In this document: in pieces, positions 43,876-52,021 of the stretch
How positions within the stretch are numbered: the stretch's first letter is position 1
Layout of the letters: each line of letters starts with the position of its first letter
Source of the DNA: Meiothermus granaticius NBRC 107808
GTDB lineage: Bacteria > Deinococcota > Deinococci > Deinococcales > Thermaceae
Reading direction: 5' to 3'
DNA length: 64,000 nt
Assembly (NCBI RefSeq): GCF_003574355.1
Contig: NZ_QWLB01000019.1
Location: forward strand, 1-64,000
Translations under genes and position numbers: made by a program
Notes under the pieces: generated by a model
Seen by the model: the letters and a program-made list of their open reading frames with translations, nothing else
What the model was told of the DNA's origin: nothing
The model's database searches: none

Positions 43876-45212
43876 ACCAGCCCCCACTCCTCAGGGCTCG
43901 GGGGGAGAACCTTCAAGCCCAGCCAGGCGCACAGCTCCATCAAGGCGGGTTGATGGCTGCCCATCCCCAAAACCATGTGGTGGGGAATGCGGTGGTTGAG
44001 CCAACTGGCCAAAAACTGCTCGGGGTTGAGATCCTGATCAGCCCAGGAGGCGCGGGTCATCCAGCCGGAATTGCCATCATAGCCCTTCTCGCCGCTCAGC
44101 GCCCCCCCGTAAACCACGGCCCTTCGATCGGGCAGAAGGCGGATTCCGCTGACCGCACCCGGCCTGAGGCTCATATCCCGCACGGCGGGAACCCCCCGAT
44201 TGAAGTGGGGGACCAGCCGGGTAGGACCATCTGTCCAGGCTTTAGGGGCTTCCCCCCCATGCCAGAGCATCAGCCCTCGAGAGGAAAGATGGGAAAGATC
44301 AAGCAGGATGGAAGGCTGCCCGCTGACCGCGTTCAGCGCCAGCATCGAGGCCAGGCCCAAGAGGTCGCCTTCCGCCGCCCAGACCTGCCCCTGGTCGGCG
44401 AGCCGGGCCATCGCGGAGTAGGCCATTACCCCGGTTTTCTCCGGGATTTCCGGCCACTCCCGCAAGGCCACCCCGTCGTAGCCCTGGGCCAGTTGGGAAA
44501 GGGCCAGCTCGAGCCGCAGGGTAGGCCGCAGTTCCTCCTTGGAGTACGCGGTGGGCTCACCAAGGGCTTCCAGGCGCTCCTCCACCGCCAAATCGGGAAT
44601 TCGCTCCAGGGCAAGCCAGAGCTCGTCCAGGGAAGCCCTCTCCACCATCAGCCCAGTTTCTATCGGGGTTTCGAAGGCAAAAAATCCAGGGGCAGTACCC
44701 CCCAGCCACAGCACCCGCCCAGAGCGGAGCACCCGAGCCCCCCGCAGCGCCCCCAGGCTGAGCTCGAGGCGGGCCTGAAACCACGGGTCTTCAACGTGGC
44801 CGTAAAACCACTTGACCGGGCCAATCCGCGAGGCTGGACTCCCCTGCGCCCCCACTAGGGAAACCCCCAGGTTGAGCCCGCAAAGGGCATTTTGCGGCAG
44901 CGGCCCCCGATCCCAAACCTCAGGAAGCGCCCACAACCCCACCGGTATGGGCAGTTCCAGCAGAGGAACAAACACCTCGCCGGTGGAGAAGGTGACGTGC
45001 TGGATGAGGAGCAGGTCGAGGTTCGCGGCCTGGGCCGCTCGAGCCGCGGCTTGGGCCTGGGCTTCGTCAGCAACCGGCTCTGCCGTATATGCGAGCTCGA
45101 AACCAAGTTTGAGTCCAAGGGCCCTAAGGGCCTCCAGAGACCGAGTTTCCAGCCCTAACTTGGACCCCCGGAACAGGGGCCGCACAATGGGAACAACGCC
45201 TAGACGCAGCAT
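43863..45212 (-). CDS. L-fucose isomerase-like protein
   Basis: A 449-residue protein of the fucose/arabinose isomerase-like superfamily (COG2407 type). The C-terminal half has AAEGDLLGLASMLALNAVSG, whose E-G-D matches the catalytic Glu block, ILLDLSHLSSRGLMLWHGGEAP matching D-x-x-x-x...W-H-C-G-x-A-P, and a late histidine in HHMVLGMGSHQ. It may interconvert an aldose and ketose. Its place after a sugar importer and before a sugar kinase suggests import, isomerisation, phosphorylation. It starts at ATG 45210-45212, eight bases after the permease; the frame further up lies inside the permease gene. The true sugar is unknown and may be a sulfosugar. Confidence 0.78.
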   Translation of the reverse strand: MLRLGVVPIVRPLFRGSKLGLETRSLEALRALGLKLGFELAYTAEPVADEAQAQAAARAAQAANLDLLLIQHVTFSTGEVFVPLLELPIPVGLWALPEVWDRGPLPQNALCGLNLGVSLVGAQGSPASRIGPVKWFYGHVEDPWFQARLELSLGALRGARVLRSGRVLWLGGTAPGFFAFETPIETGLMVERASLDELWLALERIPDLAVEERLEALGEPTAYSKEELRPTLRLELALSQLAQGYDGVALREWPEIPEKTGVMAYSAMARLADQGQVWAAEGDLLGLASMLALNAVSGQPSILLDLSHLSSRGLMLWHGGEAPKAWTDGPTRLVPHFNRGVPAVRDMSLRPGAVSGIRLLPDRRAVVYGGALSGEKGYDGNSGWMTRASWADQDLNPEQFLASWLNHRIPHHMVLGMGSHQPALMELCAWLGLKVLPPSPEEWGLVWPR

Positions 45213-45220
45213 ATTTTGGG

Positions 45221-46051
45221 TTAGCCTTTGACCCCGCCTTGGGTTAAGCCGCCCACCACCCGCTCCTGGAACAAAGCGATGATCAGCGCCACCGGAACCA
45301 AGGCCACCACCAGGGCTGCCGAGATCAGGGGCCAGGGGAAAGAATACTCGCCTTGGTAAAGCTGAATCCCTACCGGTAAGGTGCGCATGGCTTTGGCCGG
45401 GAGCAGTGTGGAGGCCAGCAAAAACTCGTCCCAGCTGTTCACAAAAGCCAGGATTGCCGCGGTGAATACTCCCGGTGCGGCCAGCGGCATCACCACCCGC
45501 CACAGCGCCCCCACCCGGGTCGAGCCGTCAATCATCGCGGCGGACTCGAGGTCGCGGGGAATCCCGGCAAAAAAGCTCACCAGCGTGAGCGTCGCCACCG
45601 GCAGGGAGAGGGCCGCGTGGGGCAGGATCAGGGCCAGGTAGTTGTTGCGCAAGCCCAGCTCGGTGAAGGTTTGATACAGCGGGACCATCAGCGAGGCCAC
45701 CGGGAACATCGAAATCCCCACCATCAGCGAGAGGATCAGCCCCCGCCGGGGCACCTGCAGCCGGGCCAGGGCATAGGCCGCCAGGCTGGCCACACCCACG
45801 CATAGCAGGGTAGAGCAAACTCCGACCACCACGCTGTTGAAGAAATAGCGTCCTAACGGCTGCTCACGAAAGGCTTGCAGGTAATTTTGAAAGGTGGGGT
45901 GCTGGGGCCAGTAGGTGATGGGCAGGCGAGTGAGCTCCCCCTCGAGCTTCAACGAGGTGAAGAAAATCCACAGGGCCGGGAAAAACCCGTTCACCACTAC
46001 AATCGCCGCCGCAATCCAGAGCCAGACTCGAGGGGAACGCAGAAAGTTCAT
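45221..46051 (-). CDS. ABC sugar-type permease, MalG-like (CUT1)
   Basis: A 276-residue inner-membrane permease with six predicted helices. The cytoplasmic loop ESAAMIDGSTRVGALWRVVMPL is the EAA motif that docks the ATPase. MalG-type C terminus GGLTQGGVKG. I choose ATG 46049-46051 just before the first helix; ATG 46078 and GTG 46084 are alternatives. It pairs with the MalF-like permease and the binding protein upstream. The operon has no ATPase gene. Confidence 0.88.
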   Translation of the reverse strand: MNFLRSPRVWLWIAAAIVVVNGFFPALWIFFTSLKLEGELTRLPITYWPQHPTFQNYLQAFREQPLGRYFFNSVVVGVCSTLLCVGVASLAAYALARLQVPRRGLILSLMVGISMFPVASLMVPLYQTFTELGLRNNYLALILPHAALSLPVATLTLVSFFAGIPRDLESAAMIDGSTRVGALWRVVMPLAAPGVFTAAILAFVNSWDEFLLASTLLPAKAMRTLPVGIQLYQGEYSFPWPLISAALVVALVPVALIIALFQERVVGGLTQGGVKG

Positions 46052-46129
46052 ACCCACCCCCAGGGCTCGAGGGGCCATACCCACCTACCGCTCCGAGGTT
46101 CCCGCGCACTCCGCGTTTTACCCATAGCC

Positions 46130-47035
46130 TTAGCCATCATCCCCTCGCACATAGCGCAGGTACACCACCGTGATGGCCAGGCTGACCAGGAACAGCAGCA
46201 CCGCCAACGCCGAGCCATAGCCGAAGTTGAGGTTTTCGATGCTCTCCGTACGCACATACATGGCCAGGGTCTCGGTGGCGGTTCCAGGCCCCCCTTTGGT
46301 CATGGCGTAGGGGATGTCAAAGGTTTGAAAGGCCGTGATGGTGCGGAAGATCAAGGCCACCAAAATGGCGGGCGTGAGCAAGGGCAGGGTGATGCGCCAA
46401 AACCCCTGCCAGCGACTGGCCCCGTCTACCTCGGCTGCTTCGTACAGCTCGCTGGGGATCACCTGCAACCCCGCCAGCAAAATCAAGGCCACAAACGAGC
46501 TGGTTTTCCAGACGATGGTCCAGCAAATCGCCCAGAAGGCCAAGGTGGGTTGAATCAACCAGTATTCCCGGTTCAGCCCCAGCCGCATTAGCACGTCGTT
46601 GACGATGCCGTACTGGCTGTCGAAAAACCACTGGAAGATCAGCCCCACGAAAATCAGGGGCAGCGCCCAGGGCAGCAGCAGCCCTAGGCGCACCGGCCAT
46701 TTGATGCGGAAGGGTAGGTTGGCGATCAGGGCCAGCAACAACCCCACCACCAAAGCCCCTGGAACCGTCACCACCACGATTTTCACCGTGTTCCAAAAAG
46801 CGTTCCAAAAGCGATCATCCGCCAGCGCCTGGGCGTAGTTGGCCAATCCAATGAAGGTGGCCTGGGGGCCTTCGCTCAGGCGCTGCTTGAAAAAGCTGGT
46901 GTAGATCAGCCGCCCCACCGGGTATAGCGCGATCAATCCCAGAAGCAACCCCGCAGGCAACAACAGCCAAAAGGCCAACGCCCCCTCCGAGAGATCTCCG
47001 AAGCTGCGGCGGTACCGGCGCTCAGATCGAATCAT
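46130..47035 (-). CDS. ABC sugar-type permease, MalF-like (CUT1)
   Basis: A 301-residue permease with six helices after a short basic N terminus. The EAA loop reads LYEAAEVDGASRWQGFWRIT. FDIPYAMTKGGPGTATETLA is the conserved periplasmic-side segment of MalF/UgpA-type proteins. It starts 31 bases after the binding protein stop. Function: translocation of the solute delivered by the binding protein, in complex with the MalG-like subunit. Confidence 0.9.
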   Translation of the reverse strand: MIRSERRYRRSFGDLSEGALAFWLLLPAGLLLGLIALYPVGRLIYTSFFKQRLSEGPQATFIGLANYAQALADDRFWNAFWNTVKIVVVTVPGALVVGLLLALIANLPFRIKWPVRLGLLLPWALPLIFVGLIFQWFFDSQYGIVNDVLMRLGLNREYWLIQPTLAFWAICWTIVWKTSSFVALILLAGLQVIPSELYEAAEVDGASRWQGFWRITLPLLTPAILVALIFRTITAFQTFDIPYAMTKGGPGTATETLAMYVRTESIENLNFGYGSALAVLLFLVSLAITVVYLRYVRGDDG

Positions 47036-47066
47036 GGCACAGTCTGGGTATGCGGCACATGCGGCC

Positions 47067-48326
47067 TCATTTGCCGCTGTAAATCGCCTGCAAGCCGGCG
47101 ATCACCTCTTTGGCCGCCGCATCCGGGGTTTTGGTGCGGGCCAACACCGCGTTCAAGGCCTTGCGCATCACATCCGCGATCTCGGGGTAACGCGGGCTCA
47201 CCGGGCGCGAGCGGGCGCTGAGCACCACCGGCAAGGCATCGGCAAACCAAGGATTGGCCTTGAGCACATCGGGGTCTTTGTACAGCGCAGGGTAGACCGG
47301 CAGGTTGGAAGCATCGACCGCCAGGATCTTGGAAGCTTCGGGGCTGGTCAGGTACTTGACCACCTTGTAGGCCAGGGCTTTGTTCCTGGAAAAGTCGGAG
47401 ATGGTCCACTGCCATCCTCCCAGGCAGCTGGCCGCGCGTCCGCCTTCAAACTTGGGGAGCGGCACCACCCCGATCTTCCCTTTGACCTGGCTATCGGGGT
47501 CGGTTTGGAACCTGTTCCAGGCATAGGCAAACAGCGTGCCGAAAATCCACCGCCCCTGCTGCATCTCATTGCGGATGGTATCCTGGGCCTTTTCGGCCAT
47601 ATTGGGTGGGGAAACCTTGTACTTGTCCATCAGGTCGAGCCAGAACTGGAGGGAGGCTCTGGCCTGGTCTTCGGTCAGGGTCAGCTTGCCGTTTTTGTCG
47701 GCCACGTCATTGCCACTGGCCCAGATCGGCAAGAGGAAGCTGCACACCGTGCCCTCAGAGATGTTGCCCATGAAGCCAATGCCGTTCAGATTGGGGTTTT
47801 TCTCACCCGCAAGGATGGTCTGGGCGGCCTTGATGGTCTCATCCCAGGTGGTGGGGGGTTTGAGGCCATACTTCTCGAGCAGATCCTTGCGGTAGTACAA
47901 AAACTCCGCATCGGCGAACGAGGGTAGAGCGTAGAGCTTGCCATCAATCTCGTCCGCCTGGGCGTAGGCCGGGAGCAACTGCTTGAGCAGGTTGGCCTTG
48001 GAAACCCCCGGTAGATACTTGTCCAGGGGGTCGGCCCACTTGGCCGCGGCATACTGCGCAGGCCGCACGATGTCAATCAAAATGGCGTCGATCGAGGGGT
48101 CGCGGGAGGCCAGCACCGTGGTCAGGTATTGTTGCTGCTGATCCGAAGTGGCCCCGCCGACCTCGACCTCGACCTTCACCCCAGGGTTGGCCTTCTCAAA
48201 GTTGTCGAGGATTTTGCGCCAAATCTCCGGGCGCTGCTGTCCACCCACAAAAACCCGAATCTTAGTCTGCGCCATCGCAAACGAGAGGGCGAACACTCCC
48301 AACCAAAGCCATACCAGCTTCTTCAT
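47067..48326 (-). CDS. ABC sugar-type solute-binding protein
   Basis: A 419-residue exported binding protein of the MalE/UgpB class. Signal peptide about 1-19 (MKKLVWLWLGVFALSFAMA), no lipobox. It has KFEKANPGVKVEVEV-like early segments (ENFEKANPGVKVEVEV here reads DNFEKANPG), WADPLDKYLPG, a clear hinge and CLGGWQWTISDFSRNKALAYK. The ATG overlaps the comC stop (ATGA) and a strong AAAGGAGG lies inside the comC end, so it is translated strongly and coupled to the sulfolactate enzymes. This ties the imported solute to sulfonate metabolism. The ligand is unknown: sulfolactate, a sulfosugar or its glycoside are candidates. Confidence 0.9.
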   Translation of the reverse strand: MKKLVWLWLGVFALSFAMAQTKIRVFVGGQQRPEIWRKILDNFEKANPGVKVEVEVGGATSDQQQQYLTTVLASRDPSIDAILIDIVRPAQYAAAKWADPLDKYLPGVSKANLLKQLLPAYAQADEIDGKLYALPSFADAEFLYYRKDLLEKYGLKPPTTWDETIKAAQTILAGEKNPNLNGIGFMGNISEGTVCSFLLPIWASGNDVADKNGKLTLTEDQARASLQFWLDLMDKYKVSPPNMAEKAQDTIRNEMQQGRWIFGTLFAYAWNRFQTDPDSQVKGKIGVVPLPKFEGGRAASCLGGWQWTISDFSRNKALAYKVVKYLTSPEASKILAVDASNLPVYPALYKDPDVLKANPWFADALPVVLSARSRPVSPRYPEIADVMRKALNAVLARTKTPDAAAKEVIAGLQAIYSGK

Positions 48327-49318
48327 GCAGTTCCTCCTTTTAGATCTATCCCCAGTTTAACCAGTTCTTCCAACAAAAGTTCGTTGATCAAAACCCCCTC
48401 CTGTATCGCCTTCGCCCGAAGGGCCGCCCGGCGCGCACCGGGAATGCGGGCTCCGGCCGCTTCCAAAGCGGCGACCAGCTGGGCGGCTTTGGCCTTGTAC
48501 CCACCGCCAAACCCCACGGGGTCGAAAGCGACGAGCAGAAGCCCCGGCTTGGCCGCTTGCTCTGCCGGAGCCCAGGGCAAAGGCAGCTCCGACGAGAGCA
48601 CCTCTCCCGCCAGCGCTCCGGCCAAAAGCTCGACCAGAACCGCCAGAGCGAAGCCTTTCCCCCCACCAATAGGGAGAAGGGAACCCTCGAGCGCCGCCTT
48701 GGCGTCCGTGGTGGGGTTTCCTTGCTTGTCCAGGGCCCAGCCCTCCGGGATCGGCGCGTTGCGCTTGGCGGCGTTGATAATCTTGCCTCGAGCCACCACC
48801 GAGACCGAGGTGTCTACAATGATGGGCTCGGGCTCCGCCGGGGCTCCGAGAGCGATGGGATTGGTGCCTAAGACCGGACCCGGCGCGATCGCGGGGGGGG
48901 TGTTGGCGAAAGCCAATCCCACAAGCCCTTGAGCGGCCAGACGGCCCACATAAGCCGATAACACCCCACTGTGCCCGGCCCCGCGCACCGCGAGGGTCGC
49001 GCAGCCCTGCTCCTTGGCCAAAGGGGCCAGCTCTTGTACCGCCCGTAACCCGGCCACCGGGCCAGGGGCCCCATCGGCATAGAGAAGGGCCAGGCTCGGC
49101 CGGATACGCTCCAAGCGCAGCTCCGGTCGGGCTTTCAATCCCCCCGCCTGGATCTGCCCGGTGTACTGAGCGATCCGCGAGAGCCCATGCCCCGCGTTGC
49201 CTTCGAGCTCGGCCTCGAGGATCACCTCGGTGATCTGGGCGGCGTGCTGAGGCGACAGGCCCAGCCCCTCGAAATGGCCCCTAACCCGCTGCTGCAGTTC
49301 GGCGAAGGGCACCCTCAT
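48323..49318 (-). CDS. comC: Ldh2-family dehydrogenase, likely (2R)-3-sulfolactate dehydrogenase
   Basis: A 331-residue NAD(P)-dependent 2-hydroxyacid dehydrogenase of the malate/L-lactate dehydrogenase 2 family (not the classical LDH fold). Visible segments are ELEGNAGHGLSRI, VRGAGHSGVLSAYVGRLA (catalytic His region), LGTNPIALGAPA and LLPIGGGKGFALAVLVELLAG. The family includes ComC, malate, ureidoglycolate and delta-pyrroline-2-carboxylate reductases. The assignment to ComC rests on context: its ATG overlaps the slcC stop, and SuyAB are in the same operon, as in Chromohalobacter. ComC reduces sulfopyruvate to (R)-sulfolactate. Confidence 0.8.
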   Translation of the reverse strand: MRVPFAELQQRVRGHFEGLGLSPQHAAQITEVILEAELEGNAGHGLSRIAQYTGQIQAGGLKARPELRLERIRPSLALLYADGAPGPVAGLRAVQELAPLAKEQGCATLAVRGAGHSGVLSAYVGRLAAQGLVGLAFANTPPAIAPGPVLGTNPIALGAPAEPEPIIVDTSVSVVARGKIINAAKRNAPIPEGWALDKQGNPTTDAKAALEGSLLPIGGGKGFALAVLVELLAGALAGEVLSSELPLPWAPAEQAAKPGLLLVAFDPVGFGGGYKAKAAQLVAALEAAGARIPGARRAALRAKAIQEGVLINELLLEELVKLGIDLKGGTA

Positions 49319-50241
49319 AGTCTCCCCAGCTGTTGCAGCACACCCTCAGCCACGCGCAGCCCCACCGCCTCCTGGGCTTCTGCCGTAAGCCCAGCCACAT
49401 GGGGCGTAATCCACAAACCCTCCACCCCCCGCAGCCGGTGCCCCTCCGGCAGGGGTTCGGGATCAGTCACGTCCAGCACAGCCCCAGCCAACCGACCGGA
49501 GCCCAGCGCAACCGCCAAATCCTCCCCGTGCACCAGCTCACCTCGAGCGGTATTGATGAGGTAGGCCCCCTTGGGCATCAGAGCTAAGGTCTCGGCCCGA
49601 ATCAGGTGCTTGGTCTGGGGCGTGAGCGGGGCATGGAGCGAGAGGAACCGGGCCTGCCGCAATACCTCCTCGGTGGAGATCAGGCCAATCTCCAGGTCTT
49701 CAACGGCGCTTTCCCACTCGAGCCGCAGCGGGTCCGAAGCCACCACCCGTATGCCGAATGCCCGGGCCCGCCGTGCCACCCGCAACCCCACCTCCCCCAA
49801 GCCAATCAGGCCCAAGGTCTTGCCCATCAACTCAAACCCCCCAAACGCGCTCCGGTTCCATCCCCCCTCCGCCACATGCCGGGCGGCTCCCGAAAGGTTG
49901 CGTGCCAGGTGGAGCATCGCGGCCATGACGTACTCCGCTACCGCGTTGGCATTGATACCCCGGGCAAAGTAAAGCTGTACCCCTCGGGCCTTGAGTTCCG
50001 GCTGGTGGATATTGTCCAGCCCAACCCCCAAGCGTCCGACCACCCTGAGCTTAGGGGCGGCCTCCAACAGCTCCGCATCCACCTGGGTCTGGTTGCGCAC
50101 AATTAGGGCGGTGGCCTCGGCCAGTTGGGCCTTCAAGCGCGCACGGTCCTTCCACAAGTTGGGGTCGTAGAGCACCTCCAAGCCCCCTAGGCGCAGGCGC
50201 TCGAGGCCGGAAGGGGTCATGAACTCACATACCACGATCAT
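49315..50241 (-). CDS. slcC: D-isomer-type 2-hydroxyacid dehydrogenase, likely (S)-sulfolactate dehydrogenase
   Basis: A 308-residue dehydrogenase. It has VVGRLGVGLDNIH, the Rossmann motif LGLIGLGEVGLRVARRA, an arginine in INTARGELV and the His of TPHVAGLT, the usual catalytic set. The N-terminal CEFMTPSGLERL and ALIVRNQTQVDAELLEAAP closely match (S)-sulfolactate dehydrogenase SlcC as I remember it. It oxidises (S)-sulfolactate to sulfopyruvate. ATG 50239-50241 overlaps the Cys-rich gene stop (ATGA); the frame continues 20 codons upstream through that gene. A phosphoglycerate-dehydrogenase-like role is the alternative. Confidence 0.85.
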   Translation of the reverse strand: MIVVCEFMTPSGLERLRLGGLEVLYDPNLWKDRARLKAQLAEATALIVRNQTQVDAELLEAAPKLRVVGRLGVGLDNIHQPELKARGVQLYFARGINANAVAEYVMAAMLHLARNLSGAARHVAEGGWNRSAFGGFELMGKTLGLIGLGEVGLRVARRARAFGIRVVASDPLRLEWESAVEDLEIGLISTEEVLRQARFLSLHAPLTPQTKHLIRAETLALMPKGAYLINTARGELVHGEDLAVALGSGRLAGAVLDVTDPEPLPEGHRLRGVEGLWITPHVAGLTAEAQEAVGLRVAEGVLQQLGRL

Positions 50242-50432
50242 GCGGCCTCTCCCTGCTGGGGTGGGCACTTCACATCGCCATAGGAACAAAACACACAGCA
50301 ATCCCCCGCTTTAGGACGCAGCCAGGTATGGCAGCTCGGACATTCATACAACCGCACACAGGCCTCCGTCGGCATGGTTTCGGTCTGCTTGAAACCACAG
50401 GCTGGACAGGTGAGGGTGCTCTTCAGGGTCAT
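50238..50432 (-). CDS. Small Cys-rich protein with GDCCVFCSYGD motif
   Basis: A 64-residue protein with nine cysteines (9, 12, 25, 31, 34, 45, 46, 49, 56). Two C-P-x-C knuckles (CPAC and CPSC) could form a zinc ribbon, followed by GDCCVFCSYGDVKCPP. Proteins with this last motif are widespread but, to my knowledge, without known function. It sits between suyB and slcC; the TGA of suyB overlaps its ATG (TGATG) and its own TGA overlaps slcC. Such coupling suggests a role with the iron-dependent sulfo-lyase or with the sulfite released. That is inference. The ATG at 50430-50432 is preferred over a GTG one codon earlier. Confidence 0.75.
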   Translation of the reverse strand: MTLKSTLTCPACGFKQTETMPTEACVRLYECPSCHTWLRPKAGDCCVFCSYGDVKCPPQQGEAA

Positions 50433-51607
50433 CACGCACTCGGGTACAGCTTGGTGATCACGAACTCCTCGTGCCGCAACAACTCAGCCGCGGTCATCCG
50501 TCCATTCACGGTGCGCTCAAAGGCGTCCAGGATGCGCTCAGCGGCCTGATCCAGGGTGATCTCCCCCACCAGCAAGTCCGGCAGTGGTACATCAATGTGC
50601 TCGCTCATGGTGGAGCAGGTGATGGGGTTGGGGGAAACCTTGATGACCGGGATCAACGGATGGCCCACCACATTGCCCTGCCCGGTGGTAAAGAAGTGCA
50701 GCACACTCCCCCCCGCCGCACAGAGCGTCACCTGCTCGGCCCCGGCCGAAGAGGAGTTCATGAACACCAAGCCCTGGCCCGGCTTGACCTCCTCAGCGTA
50801 GTCCAAGACGGCATTCACCGGCCTCGAGCCGGTCTTTTGGATGTTGCCCAGGGCCTTTTCCTCGATGGTGGAAAGCCCACCCCGGATGTTCCCCTCGGTG
50901 GGCTGCGACCCCAGCAGATCCACCCCCTGCCCCTGGATCATCCGGATGTAGTCGTCGTAGATCTGCTGGAACTTCTTTCTGAGCGCGGGCGTAGCGCAGC
51001 GACCGGCAATCAGGTGCTCACCCCCGGTCAGCTCCGAGGTCTCGCCAAAGATGACCGAGGCGCCCAGGTCCACCAAGCGATCCACCGCCCGACCTTGGGC
51101 CGGGTTGCCTGCCAGCCCCAGGGTGGGGTCAGACTCGCCACACTTGATCGAGAGCACCAGGTCCGAGACCTCGATGGGCTCGCGCCGCAGCTCCGAGGCC
51201 TCCTGAGCCAAGCGGTAGGCCGCTCGAGCCGCCCGATTGACCGTGTTTAAATCACCGTGCCGCTCGATGGAAAAAGTCTCCACGGGTTTCCCGGTTTGAG
51301 CGATCCCCTCAGCCACCCGCTCAGTCCATTTGGGCTCGATGCCGATGACCACCACCCCATACACATTGGGGTTGGCTCCGGTACCCGAGAGGGTGCGGAA
51401 GGTCAGCTCTAGGTCCGGCCCAAACTGAAGCCGACCGTAGGGGTGAGGCAGGGCCCTCGAGCCATTGATCAGCCGGGCCACCCCCTCAGCCGCCGAGTTG
51501 GAGAGGTCGTCCACCGGCAGTACCAGCACATGGTTGCGCACCCCCACCCTTCCATTGGCCCGGCGATACCCGGTAAGCTGCATGGACGCGGGCTTCTTGC
51601 GCGGCAT
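50432..51607 (-). CDS. suyB: (R)-sulfolactate sulfo-lyase, large subunit
   Basis: A 391-residue protein of the UxaA/altronate dehydratase family. With SuyA it cleaves (R)-3-sulfolactate to pyruvate and sulfite, probably using Fe(II). Segments matching SuyB as I remember it are GYRRANGRVGVRNHVLVLPV, PYGRLQFGPDL, RTLSGTGANPNV, GETSELTGGEHLIA, GLSTIEEKALGNIQK, MSEHIDV and NGRMTAAELLRHEEFV. Sugar-acid dehydratases of the family are less similar at the GRLQFG and SEHIDV blocks. Start ATG 51605-51607 overlaps the suyA stop. Neighbouring SlcC and ComC strengthen the call. Confidence 0.88.
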   Translation of the reverse strand: MPRKKPASMQLTGYRRANGRVGVRNHVLVLPVDDLSNSAAEGVARLINGSRALPHPYGRLQFGPDLELTFRTLSGTGANPNVYGVVVIGIEPKWTERVAEGIAQTGKPVETFSIERHGDLNTVNRAARAAYRLAQEASELRREPIEVSDLVLSIKCGESDPTLGLAGNPAQGRAVDRLVDLGASVIFGETSELTGGEHLIAGRCATPALRKKFQQIYDDYIRMIQGQGVDLLGSQPTEGNIRGGLSTIEEKALGNIQKTGSRPVNAVLDYAEEVKPGQGLVFMNSSSAGAEQVTLCAAGGSVLHFFTTGQGNVVGHPLIPVIKVSPNPITCSTMSEHIDVPLPDLLVGEITLDQAAERILDAFERTVNGRMTAAELLRHEEFVITKLYPSA

Positions 51608-51927
51608 CACTTCCCACCCTTCTTGGCCTTGGCGGGCCGGCCGTAATCCCAGCGCAGGGTGCGAAGGTTGTGTACGTGCACATACCCCCCTTTCTTGACC
51701 GAGCGGGTCATCCGCCCCACCCGCTCGCCATACTCGATCACCACATGACCTTCCGGCATATCCTTCAGCGCCACCTTATGCCCCAAGGGGATATCCTCGA
51801 GCACCTGAACCTTGTGGGGCCGCTCCCCGTCCAGCGTCTGGATCTCCAGGGTCTCTCCCGTCTTTAGATCCGCTACCGCAACCGCAACATCATCCGTGGT
51901 TTTATGCGCCAGCGCTCGATGCGCCAC
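51607..51927 (-). CDS. suyA: (R)-sulfolactate sulfo-lyase, small SAF-domain subunit
   Basis: A 106-residue SAF-domain protein. LEDIPLGHKVALKDMPEGHV and VIEYGERVGRMTRSVKKGGY are the UxaA N-terminal (SuyA) signature, and HVHNLRTLRW ends with the R-W seen in SuyA rather than the S-L-R-G-R of altronate dehydratase. A lysine- and glycine-rich tail of about 12 residues follows. GTG start (51925-51927) with AAAGGAGG five bases upstream, among the best Shine-Dalgarno sites in the window. First gene of the ten-gene operon. Confidence 0.86.
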   Translation of the reverse strand: MAHRALAHKTTDDVAVAVADLKTGETLEIQTLDGERPHKVQVLEDIPLGHKVALKDMPEGHVVIEYGERVGRMTRSVKKGGYVHVHNLRTLRWDYGRPAKAKKGGK

Positions 51928-51951
51928 TTGAACCTCCTTTGCTTGTGGTTG

Positions 51952-51971
51952 AGATTTTATATCTAAAATCT
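51952..51971. promoter_or_regulatory. Operator palindrome in the suyA / GntR divergent region
   Basis: AGATTTTA (51952-51959) and TAAAATCT (51964-51971) form a perfect 8-bp inverted repeat around four bases. It covers the -10 box of the suy operon promoter. Its AT-rich symmetry in a G+C-rich genome and its position next to a GntR gene make it the likely repressor site. The bound effector would be an operon metabolite. Confidence 0.7.
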
Positions 51972-51983
51972 ATCTGCCGTCAA
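51956..51983 (-). promoter_or_regulatory. Sigma-70-type promoter of the suy operon
   Basis: On the minus strand TTGACG (51978-51983) and TATAAA (51956-51961) are 16 bases apart. Transcription would begin near 51949, leaving a leader of about 22 bases containing AAAGGAGG. This is a leadered, Shine-Dalgarno-driven unit, unlike most single genes here. Confidence 0.65.
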
Positions 51984-52021
51984 TTGTGTTAAACTTGGAC
52001 ATAAGATTTCAACCCAAGTTT

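Noticed and set aside
50432-51927. Split altronate dehydratase (UxaA) instead of SuyAB
   Set aside because: Same superfamily, but the SuyB-type blocks and the adjacent SlcC and ComC genes favour sulfolactate. It remains the main alternative to test.
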